This document shows positions 26,447 through 33,686 of a stretch of DNA of 64,000 nucleotides, piece after piece. The stretch is from contig NC_020195.1 of NCBI RefSeq assembly GCF_000334405.1, positions 558,001-622,000 of the forward strand, written 5' to 3'. The notes under the pieces are model-generated. The model was not told the DNA's origin. It saw nothing but the letters and a program-made list of their open reading frames with translations, and searched no databases. This DNA comes from Blattabacterium sp. (Blatta orientalis) str. Tarazona (lineage in GTDB: Bacteria; Bacteroidota; Bacteroidia; Flavobacteriales; Blattabacteriaceae). How positions within the stretch are numbered: the first letter of the stretch is position 1; every line of letters begins with the position of its first letter. Made by a program: the position numbers and the translations under genes.

Positions 26447-27772
26447 ATGAATAGAATTTTTTTCTTAATCATCATAACAATAATAATGTTTAATTCTTTG
26501 AAAGCTGATCAAGTACCTAAAATTAGATTTTTTGAGGAAACCCTGTCAAATGGACTACATGTTATTTTACACCAAGATAACACAAATCCTTTGGTATCTA
26601 TTTCTGTTTTATATCATGTAGGAACTAAAAATGAATCTCCCGGAAAATCCGGTTTTGCTCATTTTTTTGAACATCTAATGTTTGAAGGGTCTAAAAATAT
26701 TAAAAGAGGAGAATTTTTCAAACATATAGCCTCCAATGGAGGAAAAAATAATGCTTATACTAATTATGATGAGACTTGCTATTACGAAGTTTTGCCATCA
26801 GATCGCCTTCCTTTAGCTTTATGGTTGGAATCTGAAAGGATGCTTCACGCAAAAATAGATAAAGAAAGCATTAATATTCAAAGAGAAGTAGTCAAAGAAG
26901 AAAAAAAAATGCAAATAGAAAATCAACCGTATGCTAAAGCTATTTCAGAAATTATTCCTTCTTTATTATTTAATAAACATCCTTATAAGTATCCTATTAT
27001 TGGTTTTGAAAAAGATTTAGATTCTGCTACAGAAGTAGATTACAAAAGATTTTATGAAACTTATTATGTTCCCAATAATGCCACTTTGGTGGTAGCAGGT
27101 GATTTTGATGTGAAAGAAGCAAGAGATTTGATTAATACATATTTTTCTTCTATTCCAAAAGGAAAAATAGATTTTCACATGAAGAGGATAGAAGAAGATC
27201 CTATTAGAAAGGAAATTTTTTCTACCTATGTAGATAAAAATACTAAAGTTCCCGGTGTTTTTTTGTCGTATAGACTTCCAAAAATAACGGATAAAGATTC
27301 TTATGTATTAAAAATTATAGATCATATCCTTTCTTCTGGAGAAAGTTCACGGATAATGAAAAATGTAGTAAATAAAAAACAGTTAGCTTCTTATGCAGGA
27401 TCTTTTTTAGACGCAATGGAGGATTACGGATTTTTTATTATATACGGATTAATAAATCCTGGAGTGACTTTAGAAAAATTAACAAAAGTTATAGATCAAG
27501 AGATAGAAAATTTAAAAGAAAATGGAATAACACCGTATGAATTAGAAAAACACAAGAATTTTTTGAAAAAAAATTTACTTTTCGATAATTATTCTATGAG
27601 TGGAATCGCAGAAAATTTAGCTCATTATCATTTATACTATAAAGATGCAGATTTAATTAATACAGATATAGAAAAATATCGTGAAATATCTGTAGAAGAT
27701 ATTAAGATAGTTGCTAATAAATATTTAAATAAAAATAGTAGAGTCCGTTTATATAATGTTCCAGATAGTTAA
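26447..27772 (+). CDS. M16 family zinc peptidase, catalytic subunit
   Basis: Insulinase/pitrilysin-type metallopeptidase, probably periplasmic. The 441-residue protein has an N-terminal hydrophobic signal (MNRIFFLIIITIIMFNSLKA). The inverted zinc motif HxxEH is intact in FAHFFEHLMFEG, and the downstream glutamate ligand lies in REVVKEEKKMQ. The C-terminal M16 domain includes LSSGESSRIMKN. ATG 26447 was preferred to an in-frame TTG at 26426 because that TTG lies within the promoter box. Its 3' end overlaps the next gene by 17 bp; the pair resembles the two-gene bacterial M16 heterodimers in which only one partner binds zinc. Confidence 0.92.
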   Translation: MNRIFFLIIITIIMFNSLKADQVPKIRFFEETLSNGLHVILHQDNTNPLVSISVLYHVGTKNESPGKSGFAHFFEHLMFEGSKNIKRGEFFKHIASNGGKNNAYTNYDETCYYEVLPSDRLPLALWLESERMLHAKIDKESINIQREVVKEEKKMQIENQPYAKAISEIIPSLLFNKHPYKYPIIGFEKDLDSATEVDYKRFYETYYVPNNATLVVAGDFDVKEARDLINTYFSSIPKGKIDFHMKRIEEDPIRKEIFSTYVDKNTKVPGVFLSYRLPKITDKDSYVLKIIDHILSSGESSRIMKNVVNKKQLASYAGSFLDAMEDYGFFIIYGLINPGVTLEKLTKVIDQEIENLKENGITPYELEKHKNFLKKNLLFDNYSMSGIAENLAHYHLYYKDADLINTDIEKYREISVEDIKIVANKYLNKNSRVRLYNVPDS

Positions 27773-29207
27773 ATTTTTTAATCAAGAAATTATTTTTCTT
27801 GTAATAACCGTCAACATTTTTTTTCATACAAGTATGTTTTCTCAAATAGTTAATCGTAGTTTACCACCTAAATCTTTAACAAGAAAGACTGTTATCAATA
27901 TTGAAAAACCTAAATTTTTTCAAATGAAAAATGGGTTAAAAGTTTTAGTTGTAGAAAATCATAAACTCCCTTTAGTTAGAGTAGGTTTAGAATTGGATTA
28001 TAAACCTTTTTTGGAAAAAGATAAAGCTGGAATAAAAAAAATTTTTGGACAAATGCTTCGTTCTGGAACAAAGAATTCTTCTAAGGAAGAATTGGATGAA
28101 ATAATTGATTATATAGGAACCACTATGTATACTTCTTTTTCAGGAATATCTATTTCTACTTTAAAAAAACATTTAGAGAAGTCTATTGCTATTATGAGTG
28201 ATATTTTGATGAATAGTCAATTTGATAATTCTAAAGAATTGGAAAAAATAGTAAAACAAAAGATTATAGATATCAACTTATCAGAAAAGGATCCAAACGC
28301 AATTTTGCAACGGGTACGAAATGTTTTGTATTTTGGAAAAGATCATCCTTATGGAGAATATGAAACTTACGATACAATAAAAAACATCACTCTTAAAGAT
28401 TTAAAAAAATTGTATCGAAAATATTACATTCCAAATATATCCTATCTTTCTTTTATAGGAGATGTATCTTTACAAGAAGCGAAACAATTATGTGAACATT
28501 ATTTATCTAAATGGAAAAAAAGATCTTTTTCTCAAGGAAAAAAGATTTTAAAAAAATCAAATTTTTCTCCAAAAATAGAAATAGATTTAGTGGATATTCC
28601 TTCTCTTACTCAATCTACCATTTGTTATGGGGGGCCTATCTATTTTCAAAAAAATGATCCTACTTATTTCTCTTCTATTTTAGCTAATGGAATTCTTGGA
28701 GGAGGACCTCAAAGTCGTTTATTTTTAAATCTTAGAGAAAAAAAAGCTTATACATATGGAATTTATTCTGTTTTAAAATCAGATAGGGATATAGGTTATT
28801 TTTCTGTTTATACTCAAGTAAGAAATGGAGTAACAGATCAAGCTGTAAAAGATATTCTAAAAGAAATTGTAGAAATTACCACCAATAAAGTGACCCCAGA
28901 AGAATTGAATATTAAGAAAAAAGAGATATGTGGTTTATTTATTCTAGATTTAGAAGATCCAAATAGAATTAGTGATCTTTTTATAAGTGAATTAAAAAAC
29001 AATCTTCCAAGTGGATTCTACAAAAATTATTTGAATAGTGTTCAATCTGTAACTATTTCAGATGTACATTCTTCATGTAAAAAATTTTTTTCTGTAAAAA
29101 ATGGGAGAATTTTAATTATAGGAAAAGCTAATGAGATTTTACCCATTTTGAGAAATTTTGATTATCCTATTCGTTTTTTTGATAAATTTGGAACAATGTT
29201 AAAATGA
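27756..29207 (+). CDS. M16 family peptidase homologue without zinc motif, partner subunit
   Basis: The 483-residue protein has a hydrophobic N-terminus (IIFLVITVNIFFHTSMFSQ) and two M16 domains, but at the place of HxxEH it reads KKIFGQMLRSG, so it cannot bind the catalytic zinc. It retains the Arg/Tyr region GGGPQSRLFLNLREKKAYTY that supplies substrate-binding residues in known M16 heterodimers. Gene overlap with the zinc-containing M16 protein supports a heterodimer. Export is inferred from the hydrophobic N-terminus. Confidence 0.9.
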   Translation: MFQIVKFFNQEIIFLVITVNIFFHTSMFSQIVNRSLPPKSLTRKTVINIEKPKFFQMKNGLKVLVVENHKLPLVRVGLELDYKPFLEKDKAGIKKIFGQMLRSGTKNSSKEELDEIIDYIGTTMYTSFSGISISTLKKHLEKSIAIMSDILMNSQFDNSKELEKIVKQKIIDINLSEKDPNAILQRVRNVLYFGKDHPYGEYETYDTIKNITLKDLKKLYRKYYIPNISYLSFIGDVSLQEAKQLCEHYLSKWKKRSFSQGKKILKKSNFSPKIEIDLVDIPSLTQSTICYGGPIYFQKNDPTYFSSILANGILGGGPQSRLFLNLREKKAYTYGIYSVLKSDRDIGYFSVYTQVRNGVTDQAVKDILKEIVEITTNKVTPEELNIKKKEICGLFILDLEDPNRISDLFISELKNNLPSGFYKNYLNSVQSVTISDVHSSCKKFFSVKNGRILIIGKANEILPILRNFDYPIRFFDKFGTMLK

Positions 29208-29217
29208 GTATAATAAA

Positions 29218-29535
29218 ATGAAAGAAGATTATTCCTCCTTAGAGGATCGTATTATTTCTGTATTGAAAAGAATATATGATCCAGAAATACCGGTAGATAT
29301 TTATGAACTTGGTCTTATTTATGATATACAAATCTCTCATGAAAAAGAGGTAAAAATAGTCATGACACTCACTACATCGAATTGTCCCGTTGCAGATAGT
29401 TTTCCTATAAAAGTTAAAGAGGAAGTTCAGTCTATTGAGGGAATTAAAAAGGTGGATGTAGTTTTAACGTTTGATCCTCCTTGGAGTAGAGAATTTATGA
29501 GTGAAGAAGCCCGTTTAGAACTTGGAATGTTGTAA
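29218..29535 (+). CDS. SufT-like DUF59/MIP18 family protein (Fe-S assembly)
   Basis: Small cytoplasmic protein of 105 residues. It has the DUF59 signature: RIYDPEIPVDIYELGLIYDI at about 18-37, then MTLTTSNCPVADSFP with the conserved cysteine, and VVLTFDPPWSREFMSEEARL. The family helps Fe-S cluster maturation. In Flavobacteriia it often sits with suf genes, but here the neighbours are M16 peptidases and an SPFH protein. The C-terminal LELGML is typical. Confidence 0.88.
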   Translation: MKEDYSSLEDRIISVLKRIYDPEIPVDIYELGLIYDIQISHEKEVKIVMTLTTSNCPVADSFPIKVKEEVQSIEGIKKVDVVLTFDPPWSREFMSEEARLELGML

Positions 29536-29550
29536 ATTTTTAATATATAT

Positions 29551-30498
29551 ATGAGCATTTTTAGTTTACTATTTTTATGGATTATTAATTCTTTTAATCC
29601 TTTCTTTTTTTCTAGTTTTGTTTTTATAGTTCATCAAGAAACAGCTTCTATTGTTGAAAGACTTGGAAAATTTCATAGTATTCGTCAAGCAGGATTACAT
29701 TTAAAGATTCCTTTCATAGATAATGTAGTAGGAAAATTAACATTGAAAATTCAACAATTAGATATTTTAGTGGATACAAAAACTAAAGATAATGTTTTTG
29801 TGAAAGTAAAAATATCGGTTCAATTCAAAGTGATTAAAAATAAAGTATATGAAGCTTTTTATAAATTGGATAATTCTCATTTACAAATTACTTCCTATAT
29901 ATTTGATGTTGTGAGAGCTGAAGTTCCAAAAATGCGTTTAGATGATGTTTTTGAACGAAAAGATCATATAGCTCTCGTTGTAAAGGGAGAGCTAGAAGGT
30001 GCCATGTTAAATTATGGATATTCTATTATTAAAGCTTTAGTTACAGATTTGGATCCAGATGATCAGGTGAAACAAGCAATGAATCGTATTAATACAGCTG
30101 AAAGAGAAAAAGTGGCTGCTGAATATAAAGCGGAAGCTGAAAGAATTAAAATAGTGGCTAAAGCTAAAGCAGAGGCTGAAAGTAAAAAATTACAAGGAAA
30201 AGGAACAGCAGATCAACGCAGAGAAATAGCTAGAGGTATTTTAGAATCTGTAGAAGTTTTAAACAATGTAGGAATCAATTCACAAGAGGCATCTGCCTTA
30301 ATTGTCGTTACGCAACATTATGACACCCTTCAATCTATGGGAGAAAGTTCCAATGCTAATTTAATTTTATTGCCTAATTCTCCAGGAGCTGCTAGTGAAA
30401 TGTTGAATAATATGATAACTTCATTTAATATATCTAGTCAGATTGGAGAATCTATAAAAAAGAAAAATGATAATAAAAATAGTAAAAAAAATAAATAA
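29551..30498 (+). CDS. SPFH/Band 7 membrane protein (stomatin/QmcA-like)
   Basis: The 315-residue protein has one N-terminal membrane helix (about 3-28), then the Band 7 domain: VHQETASIVERLGKFHSI, GLHLKIPFIDNVV, VDTKTKDNVFVKV, and RAEVPKMRLDDVFERKD. A long Ala/Glu/Lys helix follows (EREKVAAEYKAEAERIKIVA) and a polar Asn/Lys-rich tail. These proteins form large membrane-bound oligomeric cages and often partner with proteases; the specific role here is unknown. It follows the SufT-like gene by 15 bp. Confidence 0.9.
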   Translation: MSIFSLLFLWIINSFNPFFFSSFVFIVHQETASIVERLGKFHSIRQAGLHLKIPFIDNVVGKLTLKIQQLDILVDTKTKDNVFVKVKISVQFKVIKNKVYEAFYKLDNSHLQITSYIFDVVRAEVPKMRLDDVFERKDHIALVVKGELEGAMLNYGYSIIKALVTDLDPDDQVKQAMNRINTAEREKVAAEYKAEAERIKIVAKAKAEAESKKLQGKGTADQRREIARGILESVEVLNNVGINSQEASALIVVTQHYDTLQSMGESSNANLILLPNSPGAASEMLNNMITSFNISSQIGESIKKKNDNKNSKKNK

Positions 30499-30504
30499 AA
30501 TTGC

Positions 30505-30855
30505 ATGGAAATAATAGGAATAGTTAAGAAATTATTTGATATTCAAAAATTTGATAGTGGATTTAAAAAAAGAGAAATGGTTCTTACTACGGAAGAACCG
30601 TACCCTCAAAATATATTGATAGAATTTATTCAAGATAAAGTGGATTTACTAGGATCTATAAGACAAGAGGACAAAATAAAAGTTTTTATCAATATTCGTG
30701 GAAGAGAATGGACAAATCCAGAAGGAATTATCAAATATTTTAATTCGATTCAAGGATGGAAAATTGAAGAAATTCAGCATTCTATAGAAAATAAAACATC
30801 TATATCTCCATCTTTATCCTCATCTTCGGAGGATTTTGATGATTTACCTTTTTAA
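30505..30855 (+). CDS. DUF3127 family protein
   Basis: Small 116-residue protein recognisable as the Bacteroidota DUF3127 family: FKKREMVLTTEEPYPQNILI, FIQDKVDLL, EDKIKVFINIRGREW, and FNSIQGWKIE, which suggest an OB-like beta-barrel. It ends in a Ser-rich, acidic tail (SSSSEDFDDLPF) similar in style to single-stranded DNA-binding protein tails. Function is not established. Its last 12 bp overlap the 3' end of the convergent nth gene. Confidence 0.82.
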   Translation: MEIIGIVKKLFDIQKFDSGFKKREMVLTTEEPYPQNILIEFIQDKVDLLGSIRQEDKIKVFINIRGREWTNPEGIIKYFNSIQGWKIEEIQHSIENKTSISPSLSSSSEDFDDLPF

Positions 30856-31482
30856 TAGATTATTGTTTACCAGTTTTTGATAGATAATGTCATTTTTAGG
30901 ATTCCATCCCCTAGATGGAGAATATTTTTTTCCATAAGAAATGATTTGAAGGTGTAATTTTTCCAATTTTTTTTCAAAAAAAACGTTTGGCATCTTTTTC
31001 TGTTTTCTTACATTTTTTCCGTTACTTAGTTCCCATCGAAACATCATTCGATGAATATGAGTATCTATAGGAAATACAGGTTCTTTTGATACATGAGACA
31101 AGAAAACGGATGCGGTTTTATGACCTACCCCTGGTAAAGATTCTAATTCAAAAATATTTTTTGGAATAATTCCATCATATTTTTTTATTAAAGTAATGGA
31201 TAAATCATAAATATTTTTAGACTTTCTGTTATAAAGTCCAATATGTTTTATATGGTTTTGAATATTTATCACAGATAATTGAATAATATCTTGAGGTTTT
31301 TGAATCTTTTTAAACAAGAGTTTTGTTATTTGGTTCACTTTTTTTTCCTGACTTCTTGAGGTTAATAGGATTGCTATAAGTAAAGTAAATTCATTAGTGT
31401 AGTATAAGGAACTAATTGGATTAGGATAAATAAAATTTAAAGTATCTGTGATAATTTTTATTTTTTTTTCTATTTCTAACAT
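30844..31482 (-). CDS. nth: Endonuclease III-like DNA glycosylase lacking the Fe-S cluster
   Basis: Base-excision repair enzyme. The 212-residue protein keeps the helix-hairpin-helix LESLPGVGHKTASVFLS with the catalytic lysine and VFPIDTHIHRM with the catalytic aspartate. The C-terminal C-x6-C-x2-C-x5-C motif is missing: the region reads SYGKKYSPSRGWNPKNDIIY, with Ser and Asn at places where Cys is expected. The reading frame is clean, so this is substitution rather than a frameshift. Cluster-free Nth homologues exist, so glycosylase activity may persist. It follows clpC by 11 bp, and its 3' end overlaps the DUF3127 gene by 12 bp. Confidence 0.88.
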   Translation of the reverse strand: MLEIEKKIKIITDTLNFIYPNPISSLYYTNEFTLLIAILLTSRSQEKKVNQITKLLFKKIQKPQDIIQLSVINIQNHIKHIGLYNRKSKNIYDLSITLIKKYDGIIPKNIFELESLPGVGHKTASVFLSHVSKEPVFPIDTHIHRMMFRWELSNGKNVRKQKKMPNVFFEKKLEKLHLQIISYGKKYSPSRGWNPKNDIIYQKLVNNNLLKR

Positions 31483-31493
31483 TAAATTCTATT

Positions 31494-33575
31494 CTATAGT
31501 TTTTGAATGAGAACTTGAACACCATCTTTTTTTTCATTCATTTTCAATGTAATTTGATTTCCTTTTTTTAAAGTTTCACTAATGATACATTCCGATATAG
31601 GATTTTTTATGAATTTTTCTATAACTCTTTTTAATGGACGAGCCCCGTATTCTTTATCAAATCCTTTTTTTTCAATAAAACTTTTTACTTCAGGAAGCAG
31701 TATTAATTGATATCCTAAATTAGATATATGAATATTTATTTTTTCTAATTCTAGATGAGTTATTTTAGATATATCCTCTGGGTTCAAAGAATTAAAAAAG
31801 ATAATGTCATCTATTCTATTTAAAAATTCTGGAGAAAAAGTACGTTTTAAAGCATGTTCTAAAGTGTTTTTATAATTATTCGATTTCTTAGCCTGAGTAT
31901 AGAAACCAATTTCCTGGCAAAATTCTTTTAATTTTTTGATTTCTGTGTTTGAAGTAAAAATGATTACGGTATTTTTGAAGTTGACTTTTCTTCCAATGCT
32001 ATCTGTCACACATCCATAATCCAACATTTGTAATAGAACATTAAATACTTCAGGATGCGCTTTTTCTATTTCATCTAAGAGAATAACGCTATAAGGTCGG
32101 CGACGTATAATTTCTGTTAGTTGCCCTCCTTCTTCATAACCAACATAGCCAGGAGGTGCTCCTATTAGTCTAGAAACAGAAAATTTTTCCATATATTCAC
32201 TCATATCAATGCGGACTAATGACTCTTCTGAATCAAATAATTCCCTAGCAAAAACCTTTGCTAAATAAGTTTTTCCTACACCTGTTTGTCCTAAAAAAAT
32301 GAAAGATCCTATAGGACAATTAGGATCTTTTAATCCTGTTCTATTTCTTTGAACGGCTTTCACTATTTTTTCAACAGCTTCATCTTGTCCGATTATTTTT
32401 TCTTTTAGAAGATCTATCATTTTATTCAACTTTTTCATTTCAGCTTGAGCTATTCTATTTACAGGAATTCCACTCATCATAGAAACTACTTCTTCTACGT
32501 TTTCTTCAGAAACAGTTTCTCTGTTCTCTTTGGAAGACTCTTCCCAAGCTTTTTGTGCTTGTATTAATTGCTTTTCTATACGTTTTTCCGTATCACGAAG
32601 ACGTGCAGCTTCTTCATATTTTTGACTTTTAACTACTTGGGATTTTTCTTCACGAATATTTTCCAATTCTTTTTCCAGAAGAACTATTTCTTGTGGGACT
32701 TTAATATTTTTAATGTGGACACGAGATCCTGCCTCATCTAATGCGTCAATAGCTTTATCAGGAAAATAACGATCTACAATATATCGTCCAGTTAAGTGTA
32801 CACTAGCCTTTATCGCTTCTTCTGTATAAATTACATTATGATGACTTTCATATCTTCCTTTTATTTTTTTAAAATTTTCAATAGTTTCTTCTTCAGAAGA
32901 GGGTTGTACGATGATTTTTTGAAATCTCCGTTCTAATGCTCCATCTTTTTCTATATATTGTCTATATTCATTTAATGTAGTAGCCCCAATACATTGAATA
33001 TCCCCCCTAGCCAAAGCAGGTTTGAATATATTAGAAGCATCTAATGAACCTGTAGTTCCTCCAGCTCCAATCATTGTATGAATTTCATCGATAAAAAGGA
33101 TTAAATCTATATTTTTTTCTGATTCATTTATGATAGCTTTCATTCTTTCCTCAAATTGCCCCCTATATTTAGTTCCAGCTACTAAACTAGCTAAATCTAA
33201 AACAACTACTCTTTTATTATATAAAACTCTAGATACTTTTCTCTGCACAATACGTAATGCCAATCCTTCAGCTATAGCAGATTTCCCAACCCCTGGTTCT
33301 CCTATGAGAAGAGGATTATTTTTTTTTCTTCTACTCAGTATTTGAGAGACCCTTTCTACTTCTTTGTCTCTACCAACTACGGGATCTAATTTTCCTTGAA
33401 TGGCTATGGCGTTTAGATCTCTTCCAAAATTATCTAATACTGGAGTTTTACTTCGTATTGAAGCTCCCCCATAATAACTGGATCCCGTTCCGCTACCCCC
33501 AGATCCATAGGAAGTTGAACTATCATTTTCAATATCTTCATCTGAATAAGTAGAAGAAAAAAATATTTTTTTCAT
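31494..33575 (-). CDS. clpC: ClpC-type AAA+ unfoldase lacking the N-terminal domain
   Basis: Unfoldase that feeds ClpP (clpP is at 55619). The 693-residue protein starts with a Ser/Gly-rich linker (SYGSGGSGTGSSYYGG) and goes straight to TPVLDNFGRDL, NBD1 with Walker A GEPGVGKS (92-99), the middle domain with a UVR-like segment (SQKYEEAARLRDTEKRIEKQ), and NBD2 with GQTGVGKT, IGAPPGYVGYEEGG and DEIEKAHPEVF. The usual ~150-residue double Clp_N domain is absent; a TAA sits immediately upstream of the ATG and only 111 bp separate it from dnaX. Both ATPase sites look intact, so the loss affects adaptor or substrate binding. Confidence 0.92.
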   Translation of the reverse strand: MKKIFFSSTYSDEDIENDSSTSYGSGGSGTGSSYYGGASIRSKTPVLDNFGRDLNAIAIQGKLDPVVGRDKEVERVSQILSRRKKNNPLLIGEPGVGKSAIAEGLALRIVQRKVSRVLYNKRVVVLDLASLVAGTKYRGQFEERMKAIINESEKNIDLILFIDEIHTMIGAGGTTGSLDASNIFKPALARGDIQCIGATTLNEYRQYIEKDGALERRFQKIIVQPSSEEETIENFKKIKGRYESHHNVIYTEEAIKASVHLTGRYIVDRYFPDKAIDALDEAGSRVHIKNIKVPQEIVLLEKELENIREEKSQVVKSQKYEEAARLRDTEKRIEKQLIQAQKAWEESSKENRETVSEENVEEVVSMMSGIPVNRIAQAEMKKLNKMIDLLKEKIIGQDEAVEKIVKAVQRNRTGLKDPNCPIGSFIFLGQTGVGKTYLAKVFARELFDSEESLVRIDMSEYMEKFSVSRLIGAPPGYVGYEEGGQLTEIIRRRPYSVILLDEIEKAHPEVFNVLLQMLDYGCVTDSIGRKVNFKNTVIIFTSNTEIKKLKEFCQEIGFYTQAKKSNNYKNTLEHALKRTFSPEFLNRIDDIIFFNSLNPEDISKITHLELEKINIHISNLGYQLILLPEVKSFIEKKGFDKEYGARPLKRVIEKFIKNPISECIISETLKKGNQITLKMNEKKDGVQVLIQKL

Positions 33576-33686
33576 TTAGAAAAAAATTATGAATCATAAA
33601 TTAAAATCATTAAAAATGTTTATCTGAGAAGATAAATGATCTCTTTCATTTGTACAAATAAATAAACGGATAATTCCAATGTTTAC

